A DNA stretch of 64,000 bases from Pseudomonas moorei. GTDB taxonomy: Bacteria; Pseudomonadota; Gammaproteobacteria; Pseudomonadales; Pseudomonadaceae. The stretch lies in NCBI RefSeq assembly GCF_008801475.1, contig NZ_VZPP01000006.1, positions 186,001 to 250,000 on the forward strand, written 5' to 3'. The position numbers and the translations under genes were made by a program. The first letter of the stretch is position 1. Each line of letters starts with the position of its first letter. Below the pieces are notes generated by a model. It did not search any database and was not told the origin of the DNA. It saw nothing but the letters and a program-made list of their open reading frames with translations. Shown here piece after piece: positions 52,283 through 63,330 of the stretch.

Positions 52283-53394
52283 TGGTGCCACGGCCGCGCA
52301 ACCCTGGGAACAAGGGACTGCCGCAGAACCTGTACTTCGATGCACGGCGCTCGACCTATCGCTACCGGCGGCCTACCGACGGGAAGTGGTTTCCGTTCGG
52401 AGCCGACCGCCTCAAAGCGATTGATGCCGCGAAGCAGCTGAACCTTGAATTCATGCGAGGTGCCGACCTGGTCGGCGCCGTAATGAACAACCCCTCAGAA
52501 TCGTTCGCCGGCTTCCTCGACACTTACGAGCGCGACGTCCTGCCGCCGCGTGAACTGGCCAAGGGCACCCTGGGCTTGTACGCCGTGCACTTCCGTCGCT
52601 TTCGCAAGCAGTTCGAAGGCAAGGCCGTGGACCAGATCACGATCCGCATGATCGCAGAGATGCTGGACGCCCTAACCCCGCGTACGGCCAACCAATGCCG
52701 GGCGCTGCTGGTCGACATTTTCAACCATGCCGCAGCCAAAGGACTGTGCCCGGACAACCCGGCCGCCAGCACGATCAATCGCATCGAGAAGAAGCAGCGC
52801 AAGCGCCACACCGTTGAAGGCCTGAAAGCCATCAGAGAGAAAGCACCGGCCTGGCTGCAGAACGCAATCGACCTGGCCCTGATCACCGCCCAGCGCCGCA
52901 CCGATATCCTCGACATGCGATTCGACGGGGTGCGTGAGGGGTTTCTCTATCTGGTGCAGAAGAAAACCGCAAAGGCCAGTGACGCGGCGTGGATTCGGTT
53001 TCGAGTGACGTCAGAGTTACAGGCGGTCATCAGCCGATGCCGTGACGACACAGCATCACCTTACCTGGTGCATCGAAAGCCAGAGCGCCGGAAACAGAAA
53101 CAGGCTCAGACCAAGGACCACTGGACGAAGGTTGAGGAACGGTATTTGACGCGTGCATTCAAGGAAGCCAGGGAGGCGGCGAACTGCTACGCGGGATGGA
53201 AGGAAGAAGAGATGCCGGGCTTCCACGAAGTGCGAGCGCTGTCACTGCACCTGTACAAGAAAGCCGGAAAGGACGGGCAGAAAATTGCAGGTCATGCGAG
53301 CGAGGGCATGACCAAAAACTACCAGCGCGATCACGAGGAAGTCATCTGGTCCGAGGCAATTCCGGACCTGAATATCAGCGAAATCACCGGGTAG
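52279..53394 (+). CDS. Lambda-type tyrosine integrase
   Basis: 371 aa. An arm-binding N-terminal domain (LPQNLYFDARRSTYRYRRPTDGKWFPFG), a core-binding part, and the catalytic set: Arg in TAQRRTDI (206/207), HEVR (316-319), His in IAGHAS (339) and Tyr in TKNYQRD (348). The gene points at the tRNA-Pro attachment site only 86 bp away, so this is the enzyme that integrates the element. Start codon overlaps the excisionase stop. Confidence 0.93.
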   Translation: MMVPRPRNPGNKGLPQNLYFDARRSTYRYRRPTDGKWFPFGADRLKAIDAAKQLNLEFMRGADLVGAVMNNPSESFAGFLDTYERDVLPPRELAKGTLGLYAVHFRRFRKQFEGKAVDQITIRMIAEMLDALTPRTANQCRALLVDIFNHAAAKGLCPDNPAASTINRIEKKQRKRHTVEGLKAIREKAPAWLQNAIDLALITAQRRTDILDMRFDGVREGFLYLVQKKTAKASDAAWIRFRVTSELQAVISRCRDDTASPYLVHRKPERRKQKQAQTKDHWTKVEERYLTRAFKEAREAANCYAGWKEEEMPGFHEVRALSLHLYKKAGKDGQKIAGHASEGMTKNYQRDHEEVIWSEAIPDLNISEITG

Positions 53395-53430
53395 TTTTGC
53401 GCCAGTTTTGCGCGGGTTTTGCGCAGACAC

Positions 53431-53457
53431 AAAAAAGCCGATCTAGTAGATCGGCTT
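53431..53457 (-). terminator. Element-supplied terminator for tRNA-Pro
   Basis: AAGCCGATCT/AGATCGGCTT, a 10-bp stem (53435-53444, 53448-53457), followed leftward by six T residues. It lies 27 nt after the tRNA 3' end and replaces the original terminator cut off by integration. It can also face the integrase. Confidence 0.75.
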
Positions 53458-53479
53458 AAGCGCCTGATTTTACTCAGTA

Positions 53480-53531
53480 AATATGGTCGGGACGGAGTGA
53501 TTCGAACACTCGACCCCTAGCACCCCATGCT
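53480..53531. repeat. attR: right 52-bp attachment repeat
   Basis: Identical to 11410-11461 and covering the tRNA-Pro 3' part (CCA end, T arm, variable loop, anticodon loop and the start of its 5' stem strand). Reconstitutes the complete tRNA. Confidence 0.93.
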
Positions 53532-53560
53532 AGTGCGCTACCGGACTGCGCTACGCCCCG
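53484..53560 (-). tRNA. tRNA-Pro (GGG)
   Basis: 77-nt cloverleaf on the minus strand, including an encoded CCA. The acceptor stem is CGGGGCG/CGTCCCG with one G-U pair. Anticodon stem CTAGC/GCTAG holds the loop ATGGGGT with anticodon GGG. The T loop is TTCGAAT. The 3' half is part of the attachment repeat, so the gene is kept whole after insertion. Confidence 0.95.
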
Positions 53561-53649
53561 ACTAGGCGTGAAACCTGTTCTTCATCTCGAAGAACGCTAA
53601 AGAATATATCGCAAGCGTTTGAAAACTGAAAGTATTTAAACGCAGGAAT

Positions 53650-54006
53650 TTATTTCTTAAGGACCACCAGAACATCTTCCAGCTCAGCAATCATTTGACG
53701 AATCATTTGTTTGTACTGGGTTGTGTCATCTTTGGCCTCATCACCGGACAAACGCAGACGCGCACCGCCGATAGTGAAACCTTGATCGTAAAGAAGTGCG
53801 CGGATCTGCCGGATCATCAGCACGTCCTGGCGCTGATAATACCGGCGGTTTCCGCGGCGTTTGACGGGGTTGAGTTGAGGAAACTCCTGCTCCCAATAGC
53901 GCAGTACGTGCGGTTTTACCGCACACAACTCGCTAACTTCACCAATGGTGAAGTAGCGTTTGCCTGGGATGACGGGTAGCTCGTCGTTATGACTTGGTTC
54001 CAGCAT
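53650..54006 (-). CDS. MerR-family transcriptional regulator downstream of ihfA
   Basis: 118 aa. The N-terminal MerR HTH ([69 protein letters not shown]) is followed by a short coiled-coil without Cys effector ligands. The protein conserved next to ihfA in pseudomonads begins [10 protein letters not shown], so I chose ATG 54006. The gene overlaps ihfA by 20 nt. Regulon unknown. Confidence 0.9.
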   Translation of the reverse strand: MLEPSHNDELPVIPGKRYFTIGEVSELCAVKPHVLRYWEQEFPQLNPVKRRGNRRYYQRQDVLMIRQIRALLYDQGFTIGGARLRLSGDEAKDDTTQYKQMIRQMIAELEDVLVVLKK

Positions 54007-54289
54007 AAGCCTCAACTCGGGCCTTCAATTTCTGCCCTGGACGAAAGGTGACCACACGGCGAGCCGTGATCGGGATTTCTTCTCCCGTTTTCGGATTGCG
54101 GCCAGGCCGCTGACGTTTGTCCCGAAGGTCGAAATTGCCGAAACCGGACAATTTGACTTGCTCGTTGTCTTCAAGAGCGTGCCTGATCTCCTCGAAAAAC
54201 AGTTCAACCAATTCCTTGGCTTCCCGCTTGTTCAGGCCCAGCTCTTCATACAGACGTTCCGCCATCTCAGCTTTCGTCAAAGCCCCCAT
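53987..54289 (-). CDS. ihfA: Integration host factor alpha subunit
   Basis: 100 aa. HU-family fold with the DNA-bending arm ([27 protein letters not shown]) and the IHF-alpha start ([30 protein letters not shown]). Follows pheT by 3 nt, the usual order. IHF is the host protein lambda-type integrases use, so the phage sits beside the gene of its own cofactor. Confidence 0.97.
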   Translation of the reverse strand: MGALTKAEMAERLYEELGLNKREAKELVELFFEEIRHALEDNEQVKLSGFGNFDLRDKRQRPGRNPKTGEEIPITARRVVTFRPGQKLKARVEAYAGTKS

Positions 54290-54292
54290 ACG

Positions 54293-56674
54293 TCACTTCC
54301 TTAACGTGGCGTTCAACCTTTGTTCGAGCGAGGTGAGGATGTTTTGAGTCGCAGAATTCACCTCATCGTCATTAAGAGTGCGCGATGGATGCTGCCAGGT
54401 CAAGCCAACTGCGAGGCTTTTTCTATCAGGATCAATGCCTTTACCCTGATACACGTCAAATAGCCTGAGGTCTGTCAGCCATTCGCCTGCATTTTCACGG
54501 ATTACGTCCAGCACAGCCGTGGCTGCAACCCCTTTGTCCGCAATCAATGCCAGGTCACGACGCACTTCAGGAAAGCGCGATAACTCCTGGAATTTAGGCA
54601 TTTTGCCCGCCGCGACTTCTGCCAGAACCAGTTCGAAAACGAATACGGGACGGTCCAGCCCCAGCGTTTTCGACAATTCAGGGTGGATCGCGCCGACAAA
54701 ACCGACCAGACGCCCCTCTCGCTCGACACGCGCGGTTTGACCCGGGTGCAATGCTGGATGCTTGCCCGGCACGAACGTGAAAGCATCCAGTGCACCGGCA
54801 AAGCCCAACACCGCCTCCACGTCAGCCTTGACGTCGAAGAAGTCCACGGTGTCGCGACCTTGCGCCCAGCCTTCAGGCAGACGACTACCGCAAACCACGC
54901 CCGCCAGCATTGGCTCTTGCTTCAGCCCTTCCAGCTGACCGACGAAGCGCAGACCGCTTTCGAACAGACGCACACGGTCTTGCTGACGGTTCAGGTTGTG
55001 CTGCAGCGCCTTGACCAGACCAGGCCACAAGGACGAGCGCATGGCGGCCATGTCGTTCGAAATCGGGTTAGCCAGCAACAGCGGTTCAACACCCGGATTA
55101 AACAACTCGAACTGTTTCGGATCGATGAAGCTGTAGGTGATCGCTTCCTGATAACCACGGGCTACCAGCAGGCGGCGCAGTTCAGGCAGATCGCTACGCG
55201 CTTCAGCCTTGGCTTGCGGCGCCAGACGCGCTTGCGGGTAACGAACCGGCAAGCGGTTGTAGCCGTACAAACGAGCCAGCTCTTCGATCAGGTCGACTTC
55301 CAGACTGATGTCGAAGCGGTGGCTCGGCACTTCCACGCGCCACTGCCCTGCTCCGTCGGCGGTAATGCCCAGGCCCAAAGCGCTGAGCAGACGCTCGACT
55401 TCGGCCGAATCCATTTCCATGCCCAGCATCTGGGTGATGCGCTGGGTACGCAGGGTCACCGGCGCGATCGACGGCAGGTGCTGCTCGCTGACGGTTTCGA
55501 TGATCGGACCCGCTTCGCCGCCGGTGATTTCCAGCAGCAGGCCAGTGGCGCGCTCCATGGCTTCACGGGCAAGTTGCCAGTCCACGCCACGCTCGTAGCG
55601 GTGCGATGCGTCGGTGTGCAGGCCATAGGAACGGGCCTTGCCAGCGACAGCGATTTGATCGAAGAAGGCGCTTTCCAGGAATATGTCGCGAGTGGTCGCG
55701 GTGTTGACGCCGCTGTGCTCCCCGCCCATGACACCGGCAATTGCAAGTGCGCGAGTGTGGTCGGCAATCACCAGCGTATCGCTACGCAGGCTAACTTCCT
55801 GACCGTCGAGTAGAACCAGCTTTTCACCTTCTTCAGCCATCCGCACGCGGATGCCACCGTTGATCTCGGCAAGATCGAAGGCGTGCAGCGGTTGGCCCAG
55901 CTCCAGCATCACATAGTTGGTGATATCGACAGCGGCGTCGATGCTGCGCACTTCGGAACGACGCAGGCGTTCAACCATCCACAGCGGCGTCGGCATGGAC
56001 AGGTCGACGTTACGGATTACACGACCCAGGTAACGCGGGCAAGCAGCCGGAGCCAACACTTCAACCGAGCGCACTTCATCGTGCACGGCGGGAACGGTGG
56101 CTACCACGGGACGAGTGACCGGAGTGGCGTACAGCGCGCCGACTTCACGAGCAAGGCCCGCCAGGGACAGGCAGTCGCCACGGTTCGGGGTCAGGTCAAC
56201 CTCGATGCTGGCGTCGTCCAGGTTCAGGTACTCACGAATGTCCTGACCTACAGGCGCATCGGCAGGTAATTCCATCAAGCCGTCGTTGCCTTCACCGACT
56301 TGCAGTTCGGCCTGGGAGCACAGCATGCCGTTGGATTCAACGCCACGCAGCTTGGCCTTCTTGATTTTGAAATCACCCGGCAGCTCGGCACCAATGGTGG
56401 CGAACGGGATCTTCAGGCCGGGGCGAACGTTTGGCGCACCACAAACAACCTGGAAGGTCTCCGAACCATTGCTGACCTGGCAAACACGCAACTTGTCGGC
56501 GTCCGGGTGCTGTTCGGTGCTCAGCACCTCGCCCACGATGACACCGCTGAATACACCGGCGGCCGGCGTAACGCTATCGACCTCAAGACCGGCCATCGAC
56601 AGACGAGCAACCAGCTCATCGCGACTTACCTGCGGGCTTACCCAGCCACGCAGCCATTGTTCACTGAATTTCAT
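54293..56674 (-). CDS. pheT: Phenylalanyl-tRNA synthetase beta subunit
   Basis: 793 aa. Contains the N-terminal tRNA-binding OB domain (VGEVLSTEQHPDADKLRVCQVS), B3/B4 and B5 editing/architectural domains, and the C-terminal ferredoxin-like anticodon-binding domain (FPEVRRDLALIADKGV). Full length for the family. Charges tRNA-Phe together with PheS. Confidence 0.97.
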   Translation of the reverse strand: MKFSEQWLRGWVSPQVSRDELVARLSMAGLEVDSVTPAAGVFSGVIVGEVLSTEQHPDADKLRVCQVSNGSETFQVVCGAPNVRPGLKIPFATIGAELPGDFKIKKAKLRGVESNGMLCSQAELQVGEGNDGLMELPADAPVGQDIREYLNLDDASIEVDLTPNRGDCLSLAGLAREVGALYATPVTRPVVATVPAVHDEVRSVEVLAPAACPRYLGRVIRNVDLSMPTPLWMVERLRRSEVRSIDAAVDITNYVMLELGQPLHAFDLAEINGGIRVRMAEEGEKLVLLDGQEVSLRSDTLVIADHTRALAIAGVMGGEHSGVNTATTRDIFLESAFFDQIAVAGKARSYGLHTDASHRYERGVDWQLAREAMERATGLLLEITGGEAGPIIETVSEQHLPSIAPVTLRTQRITQMLGMEMDSAEVERLLSALGLGITADGAGQWRVEVPSHRFDISLEVDLIEELARLYGYNRLPVRYPQARLAPQAKAEARSDLPELRRLLVARGYQEAITYSFIDPKQFELFNPGVEPLLLANPISNDMAAMRSSLWPGLVKALQHNLNRQQDRVRLFESGLRFVGQLEGLKQEPMLAGVVCGSRLPEGWAQGRDTVDFFDVKADVEAVLGFAGALDAFTFVPGKHPALHPGQTARVEREGRLVGFVGAIHPELSKTLGLDRPVFVFELVLAEVAAGKMPKFQELSRFPEVRRDLALIADKGVAATAVLDVIRENAGEWLTDLRLFDVYQGKGIDPDRKSLAVGLTWQHPSRTLNDDEVNSATQNILTSLEQRLNATLRK

Positions 56675-56700
56675 CCTGCTCTCCTAAGAATTCGTTACGA

Positions 56701-57771
<1,071 letters not shown>

Positions 57772-57826
57772 ATGACGTTTAACACCTGGCCTCACAGAGG
57801 TGAGACCGGGTGACTGTCGGGGGTAC

Positions 57827-58183
57827 TTAAGCCAAGGTGGCTTTAGCTTTCTCGACAATCGCAGCAAACGCCGCTTTTTCGTTCACTGCCAGATCAGCCA
57901 GAACCTTACGGTCGATCTCGATGGACGCTTTTTTCAGGCCGGCGATGAAACGGCTGTAGGACAGACCGTTGATACGTGCACCAGCGTTGATACGAGCGAT
58001 CCACAGAGCGCGGAACTGACGTTTTTTCTGACGACGGTCACGGTAGGCGTATTGGCCTGCCTTGATTACCGCTTGCTTGGCAACACGGAATACGCGCGAG
58101 CGAGCGCCGTAGTAGCCTTTAGCAAGTTTCAGAATTTTTTTGTGACGTTTACGGGCAATGACGCCACGCTTTACACGAGCCAT
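57827..58183 (-). CDS. rplT: 50S ribosomal protein L20
   Basis: 118 aa. [54 protein letters not shown] is the L20 signature. Binds 23S rRNA and, in enterobacteria, represses its own operon. Standard order infC-rpmI-rplT. Confidence 0.98.
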   Translation of the reverse strand: MARVKRGVIARKRHKKILKLAKGYYGARSRVFRVAKQAVIKAGQYAYRDRRQKKRQFRALWIARINAGARINGLSYSRFIAGLKKASIEIDRKVLADLAVNEKAAFAAIVEKAKATLA

Positions 58184-58211
58184 GAGTTACTTCCTCTATT
58201 CTTGACTAAAA

Positions 58212-58406
58212 TTAACGAAGGCGCAGCATGCGCTCGACTTTTGCCACGTCAGACGGATGCAGCAAGCTGCTACCGCGCAGTTGACGCTTACGCTTGGTCG
58301 ACATTTTGGTCAGGATGTGGCTCTTGAAAGCGTGCTTGTGCTTGATACCGTTAGCAGTTTTCAGAAACCGCTTAGCAGCACCACTTTTGGTCTTCATTTT
58401 TGGCAT
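58212..58406 (-). CDS. rpmI: 50S ribosomal protein L35
   Basis: 64 aa, highly basic. [45 protein letters not shown] is the L35 signature. 28 nt before rplT. Confidence 0.98.
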   Translation of the reverse strand: MPKMKTKSGAAKRFLKTANGIKHKHAFKSHILTKMSTKRKRQLRGSSLLHPSDVAKVERMLRLR

Positions 58407-58466
58407 GTTCGGATACTCCGCATTCAGTTGATAAACATAATCAGAAGGCCTGCCGTGCCCTGTTGA

Positions 58467-59018
58467 TTACTTCTTCTTTTTCGGGGCGATGACCATGATC
58501 AGCTGGCGTCCTTCCATCTTAGGATGCTGTTCGACCGAACCGTACTCGAGCAAGTCACCTTCAACTCGCTTGAGGAGTTCCATCCCCAGCTCCTGGTGGG
58601 CCATCTCACGGCCGCGGAATCGCAAGGATACCTTGGCCCTGTCCCCGTCACTCAGGAAACGTACCAGGTTGCGCAGTTTTACCTGGTAATCCCCTTCCTC
58701 CGTCCCTGGACGAAACTTGATTTCTTTAACCTGAATCTGCTTCTGGTTTTTCTTGGCAGCAGCAATCTGCTTCTTCTTTTCGAAGATCGATTTGCCGTAG
58801 TCCATCAGTTTGCAAACAGGGGGTACTGCATCGGCGGAAATTTCCACCAGATCCAGTTTGGCCTCTTCAGCCTTAAGAAGCGCGTCTTCAATTGACACAA
58901 TCCCAAGCTGCTCGCCTTCAGCCCCAATTAACCGAACCTCGCGTGCCGAGATATTCTCGTTGATCGGGGCCTTCGGTGCAGCTCGTTTATCTTGTCTCAT
59001 TTCACGCTTAATAATAAT
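58467..59018 (-). CDS. infC: Translation initiation factor IF-3, ATT start
   Basis: 183 aa. [25 protein letters not shown] and the C-terminal domain ([44 protein letters not shown]) identify IF-3. The start is an ATT at 59018, not the downstream ATG at 59000: CGGAG lies just upstream, three ATT codons begin the frame (reading M-I-I-K-R-E-M), and ATT initiation is the hallmark of infC autoregulation, because IF-3 rejects non-canonical starts. The ATT overlaps the thrS stop by 1 nt. Confidence 0.95.
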   Translation of the reverse strand: MIIKREMRQDKRAAPKAPINENISAREVRLIGAEGEQLGIVSIEDALLKAEEAKLDLVEISADAVPPVCKLMDYGKSIFEKKKQIAAAKKNQKQIQVKEIKFRPGTEEGDYQVKLRNLVRFLSDGDRAKVSLRFRGREMAHQELGMELLKRVEGDLLEYGSVEQHPKMEGRQLIMVIAPKKKK

Positions 59019-60940
59019 TACTCCGAATCTTGGCGACCACGCCGGGAAACCGCTTGCGCGAGGAACTCAGCAAACTGGGCGACGGGCATTGAGCCCAGGT
59101 CAGCACCTTCGCGAGTACGCACAGCGACAGTCTGCATCTCGACTTCCCGATCTCCGATAACCAAGAGATAGGGAACCTTGAGCAAGGTATGCTCGCGGAT
59201 TTTAAAGCCGATCTTTTCATTTCTCAAGTCAGACTTGGCACGAAACCCGCTTTCGTTGAGAGTTTTTTCGACCTGAGCAGCAAAATCCGCCTGTTTATCA
59301 GTGATATTCATAATCACTGCCTGGGTCGGAGCCAGCCACGCAGGGAATGCACCCTCGTAGTGCTCGATCAAAATTCCGACGAAACGCTCGAAGGAACCCA
59401 GGATCGCCCGATGCAACATCACAGGATGCTTGCGGCTGTTGTCTTCGGAGACGAATTCGGCGCCCAAACGGACAGGCAGGTTAAAATCGAGCTGCAGGGT
59501 ACCACACTGCCAGACACGGCCCAGGCAATCTTTCAGCGAGAACTCAATCTTCGGACCGTAGAACGCCCCTTCGCCTGGCTGCAGATCGTACGGCAGGCCC
59601 GCGCTATCAAGGGCTGCGGCCAATGCGGCTTCTGCGCGATCCCACAGTTCGTCGGAGCCAACTCGTTTTTCCGGACGAGTGGACAGCTTCATCTCGACGT
59701 CTTTGAAGCCGAAGTCAGCGTACACGTCCATGGTCAGCTTGATAAACGCTGCGGATTCGGCCTGCATCTGCTCTTCGGTGCAGAAGATGTGGGCATCGTC
59801 CTGAGTGAACGCACGAACGCGCATGATGCCGTGCAAGGCACCCGATGGCTCATTACGGTGGCAGGCACCGAATTCGGCCAAGCGCATTGGCAATTCGCGG
59901 TAGCTCTTCAGGCCCTGGTTGAACACCTGCACGTGGCAAGGGCAATTCATCGGCTTGATGGCGTAGTCGCGGTTTTCCGACTGCGTGGTGAACATGTTGT
60001 CGGCGTAGTTGGCCCAGTGCCCGGACTTTTCCCACAGGCTACGGTCAACGACCTGGGGAGTCTTGATCTCCAGGTAACCGTTGTCACGCTGAACCTTGCG
60101 CATGTACTGCTCGAGCACCTGGTACAACGTCCAGCCATTCGGGTGCCAGAACACCATGCCCGGCGACTCTTCCTGAGTGTGGAACAGGCCCAGGCGCTTG
60201 CCGATCTTGCGGTGATCACGCTTTTCAGCTTCTTCGATGCGTTGGATGTATGCCGCCAGCTGCTTCTTGTCAGCCCAGGCGGTGCCGTAGACGCGCTGCA
60301 ATTGCTCGTTCTTGGCATCGCCACGCCAGTAGGCGCCGGACAACTTGGTCAGCTTGAAGGATTTCAGGAAGCGGGTATTCGGCACATGCGGACCGCGGCA
60401 CATGTCGACGTATTCTTCGTGATAGTACAGACCCATCGCCTGCTCGTTCGGCATGTCCTCGACCAGGCGCAGTTTGTAGTCTTCACCGCGAGCCTTGAAC
60501 ACTTCGATCACTTCGGCGCGCGGAGTGACTTTCTTGATGACGTCGTAATCTTTTTCGATCAGCTGTTGCATGCGCTGTTCGATGGCGGCCAGGTCGTCCG
60601 GAGTAAAAGGACGCTCGAAGGCGATGTCGTAATAGAAACCTTCGTCAATGACCGGGCCGATGACCATTTTGGCCGTCGGGTACAACTGCTTGACCGCATG
60701 GCCAACCAGGTGGGCGCAAGAGTGGCGAATGATCTCCAGCCCCTCTTCATCCTTTGGCGTAATGATTTGCAGCGTGGCGTCGCTGTCGATGATATCGCTG
60801 GCATCAGCCAGCTTGCCATTGACCTTGCCAGCCACTGTAGCTTTGGCCAGGCCCGCACCAATGGAGGCGGCGACCTCGGCGATGGAGACCGGATGATCGA
60901 ATGAACGTTGACTGCCGTCGGGAAGAGTAATAGTTGGCAT
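59018..60940 (-). CDS. thrS: Threonyl-tRNA synthetase
   Basis: 640 aa from ATG 60940, preceded by GGAGGCGCC. TGS domain (residues 1-60), editing domain with [16 protein letters not shown] and its second metal motif further on ([11 protein letters not shown]), catalytic domain with [26 protein letters not shown] and [23 protein letters not shown], and a C-terminal anticodon-binding domain. The longer frame to 60973 has no support. Confidence 0.97.
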   Translation of the reverse strand: MPTITLPDGSQRSFDHPVSIAEVAASIGAGLAKATVAGKVNGKLADASDIIDSDATLQIITPKDEEGLEIIRHSCAHLVGHAVKQLYPTAKMVIGPVIDEGFYYDIAFERPFTPDDLAAIEQRMQQLIEKDYDVIKKVTPRAEVIEVFKARGEDYKLRLVEDMPNEQAMGLYYHEEYVDMCRGPHVPNTRFLKSFKLTKLSGAYWRGDAKNEQLQRVYGTAWADKKQLAAYIQRIEEAEKRDHRKIGKRLGLFHTQEESPGMVFWHPNGWTLYQVLEQYMRKVQRDNGYLEIKTPQVVDRSLWEKSGHWANYADNMFTTQSENRDYAIKPMNCPCHVQVFNQGLKSYRELPMRLAEFGACHRNEPSGALHGIMRVRAFTQDDAHIFCTEEQMQAESAAFIKLTMDVYADFGFKDVEMKLSTRPEKRVGSDELWDRAEAALAAALDSAGLPYDLQPGEGAFYGPKIEFSLKDCLGRVWQCGTLQLDFNLPVRLGAEFVSEDNSRKHPVMLHRAILGSFERFVGILIEHYEGAFPAWLAPTQAVIMNITDKQADFAAQVEKTLNESGFRAKSDLRNEKIGFKIREHTLLKVPYLLVIGDREVEMQTVAVRTREGADLGSMPVAQFAEFLAQAVSRRGRQDSE

Positions 60941-61316
60941 GGCGCCTCCTCTCCTAGTGGTGACCCCTACCAAAGGTCACGTGGGTTGGGATGAGCCAGT
61001 ACAAGATCCGATCCAGGCCATTCAATGACGAACGCCTGCCTTACAGCGGCAGGAGCCTTGCGGCCAACCGGGAAACCGAACCAGAGTGACTGGGATTCAA
61101 ATCAGAGTTATTCGCGCATCTGCCGCGACCGGGACTGAAGGTCAACCGGAGCCTGCAAACGCCCGAGCGAGGCATGCTAGCACAGATGGACGGTCGTCGC
61201 GGTGCGGAGGCTTTCCGACAGGGCAAATCCGGCGTTTTTATGCCAGAGTGCTGAACTTGATCCCCGCTTTACCCCTCAAATATCAAGACATCTACCCACA
61301 AAGGAGCATCTTCGGC

Positions 61317-61619
61317 ATGCGTCTGAATCGTTTATTCGCTGTAGTCGCACCCATCGTCCTGCTGCTGCCGCTAACCGCCCACGCTGAGTGGCCGAAAGGT
61401 GTGCGCGAGAAATACATGGCTCAGTGCGTTCCCGCCGCCGCACAACAGATCGGCGAGGCTGCGGCCAAGGCCCACTGCGCTTGCGGTGCCGATGCGATTA
61501 AATCGTACCCCGCCAAAGACCTTCAGGCGCTGATGGACAACAAGGCCAGCAATGAATTAAAGCAACAGGCCCTGACCCAGATCACCAAGTGCAAGGCCAG
61601 CAATCCGGCGCAAAAATAA
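61317..61619 (+). CDS. Small exported protein of unknown function
   Basis: 100 aa from ATG 61317 (AAGGAG upstream). Signal peptide MRLNRLFAVVAPIVLLLPLTAHA, then a short helical domain with four Cys (AQCVPAA, HCACGADA, TKCKAS). Conserved-looking small periplasmic protein, divergent from thrS. Function unknown. Confidence 0.75.
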   Translation: MRLNRLFAVVAPIVLLLPLTAHAEWPKGVREKYMAQCVPAAAQQIGEAAAKAHCACGADAIKSYPAKDLQALMDNKASNELKQQALTQITKCKASNPAQK

Positions 61620-61911
61620 GTCCGCTCAAGTCCCTGAAAAGCAATTTCAGTCGGCAAACAGCCCCTGAAAATCGCTTTTTCGGACAATTTATGCAGGTTT
61701 TACAGCTTTTTTTATCGCCTTTACTTTCGGCTGAAAGCCTTTTAAATCAGGGCTTTCAGCGATATCAGGCAGCAAAGAATGTGCGACTGTAGGGCAAACA
61801 GCACCTGCGGGGGGCTCCCAAAGCGAACATTTCGACTATGATACCCGGGTGTGCCCAGTTGGCCTGAGCAGCACAGTACTACTGAAAATATATGTTTCTT
61901 GGAGATACACC

Positions 61912-62124
61912 ATGTCTAATCGCCAAACCGGCACCGTTAAATGGTTCAACGATGAAAAAGGCTTCGGCTTCATCACTCCTCAAGGTGGCGGTGACGACCT
62001 GTTCGTACACTTCAAAGCTATCGAAAGCGACGGTTTCAAAAGCCTGAAAGAAGGCCAAACCGTTTCCTTCGTGGCTGAGAAAGGCCAAAAGGGTATGCAA
62101 GCTGCTCAAGTTCGCCCAGAGTAA
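61912..62124 (+). CDS. Cold-shock-domain protein, CspA family
   Basis: 70 aa. RNA-binding motifs RNP1 (KGFGFI) and RNP2 (DLFVHF) are present in the standard order within [32 protein letters not shown]. Ribosome site TTGGAGATACACC. The intergenic region upstream (about 290 nt) is typical of csp genes with long leaders, but I cannot tell whether it is cold induced. Confidence 0.95.
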   Translation: MSNRQTGTVKWFNDEKGFGFITPQGGGDDLFVHFKAIESDGFKSLKEGQTVSFVAEKGQKGMQAAQVRPE

Positions 62125-62139
62125 TTTCCAGGCGCACTA

Positions 62140-62170
62140 AAAAAACCCCGTCCATGTGACGGGGTTTTTT
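62140..62170 (+). terminator. Intrinsic terminator after the cold-shock gene
   Basis: AAAAAACCCCGTC/GACGGGGTTTTTT, a 13-bp stem with a 5-nt loop; it serves both directions. Confidence 0.9.
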
Positions 62171-62193
62171 ATGGGTGATGCAAAAGTTGGCGA

Positions 62194-62514
62194 TCAGCCG
62201 CAGTTGACGCGGGTTACGACTTTGTTGGCATCGGTGTTCAGGTTGAGACGGTCGGAGCGGTACTCCAGGGTCACCATGTCGTTTGGCGACAGGAACCGCG
62301 CATTCTGTGCGCCTGCTCGCTTGCGAGCCTGCTCCAGCAGTTCAGGCGAAGCCGTTTTGCCAAGGGTGAATTCGGCAGCTTTTGCCTCACAGCGGCTGTG
62401 ACCTGTGTCAGTCGTCGTTACAGGGTCAGTTGCCGATTCGGTAGCGGCAGTGCTGCAACCGGCCAGCGTGGCAACGGCCAATAGGGCACCCAATGACGCG
62501 AGCTTCCAAGGCAT
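62194..62514 (-). CDS. I78-type peptidase inhibitor-like lipoprotein
   Basis: 106 aa. Signal with lipobox LAGCS. The C-terminal part (AGAQNARFLSPNDMVTLEYRSDRLNLNTDANKVVTRVNCG) has the I78 inhibitor pattern (R-x-L-x-P, EYRxDRLNLNxD, V-x-R-V-x-CG), small serine peptidase inhibitors. Outer-membrane or periplasmic location. Convergent with the cold-shock gene. Confidence 0.85.
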   Translation of the reverse strand: MPWKLASLGALLAVATLAGCSTAATESATDPVTTTDTGHSRCEAKAAEFTLGKTASPELLEQARKRAGAQNARFLSPNDMVTLEYRSDRLNLNTDANKVVTRVNCG

Positions 62515-62681
62515 GACGCCTCCTTTTTTCGATAGTTAAGCTGAATTTGTGCGACCGCCATTCTGGCGTTTGGTTTCATCGAGCATTCTGGCAACAAGAC
62601 CGCCGCCGCAGACAAACAGCAAGTTTGCCTGAGCATTGCCCTCCCCTTCACGCCTCAATCGTGACTGAATATGAACGGCAC

Positions 62682-62987
62682 TCAGTAGACGTCGATGTAA
62701 TCAAAAGCCGGTTTGGGCCAATTCTGCTTCAGCGCATTGAAGATCTGCATGACCCAGACCTCGTCACTGGCTGCGACCCGTCCAACGTAGCCAGACCCCT
62801 TGGCCCACGTCTCCAGGCGAAACAGCAACCCGTCGATGTCGGTGCCACCCACGACACCCGATGAAATATAGGCGATACCGCCCTTGGTCACCCGCAATTG
62901 GGTGTGTTCGTCATCACTGGCAGCGGCCAGCATCTGACGCACCGCCTCAAGGGTCAGGCCGTCAGGTGTGTTCAAATCGATCTGCAC
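62682..62987 (-). CDS. Conserved small protein of unknown function
   Basis: 101 aa. QIDLNTPDGLTLEAVRQMLAAASDDEHTQLRVTKGGIAYISSGVVGGTDIDGLLFRLETWAKGSGYVG. Soluble and well composed. No recognised domain. Confidence 0.7.
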   Translation of the reverse strand: MQIDLNTPDGLTLEAVRQMLAAASDDEHTQLRVTKGGIAYISSGVVGGTDIDGLLFRLETWAKGSGYVGRVAASDEVWVMQIFNALKQNWPKPAFDYIDVY

Positions 62988-63119
62988 AGCGCGATCCTTG
63001 AAAAGTCCTCAAAGACCAAGTGTCGCATAGCCCTCCAATGATGCCTAAGTCGGAGTGCCAAAAGTCCCGCAAAATGGTTAACTCGGCACTCAGACTCTCT
63101 CGACCCCACGAGCACCACC

Positions 63120-63329
63120 ATGACCACCGTAAGCATCGATGCCGCCATTAACGCCAAGTGGCCAGAGGGCCATAGCTCTTACAGCCCCGGCAGCCCGGAA
63201 GAGCTCGCAATCATCGGTATCGATTTACTGGTCAAGGAGCTGGGCACCGAAGCCGCCCAGTCGTTCATCCAACAGATTTTCGAGAAATACCCGCCCCATC
63301 AGGGCAGCGGGCATTCGCAACGCTCGTAG
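63120..63329 (+). CDS. Small protein of unknown function
   Basis: 69 aa. MTTVSIDAAINAKWPEGHSSYSPGSPEELAIIGIDLLVKELGTEAAQSFIQQIFEKYPP: helical, soluble. Convergent with the nucleoside hydrolase, one base from its stop. No domain recognised. Confidence 0.6.
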   Translation: MTTVSIDAAINAKWPEGHSSYSPGSPEELAIIGIDLLVKELGTEAAQSFIQQIFEKYPPHQGSGHSQRS

Positions 63330-63330
63330 A

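Noticed and set aside
54683..55813. 376-codon open frame on the plus strand across pheT
   Set aside because: Antisense shadow of pheT, which is complete and conserved on the other strand.
59189..60904. 571-codon open frame on the plus strand across thrS
   Set aside because: Antisense shadow of a conserved synthetase gene in high-GC DNA; no start signal and no protein-like family pattern.
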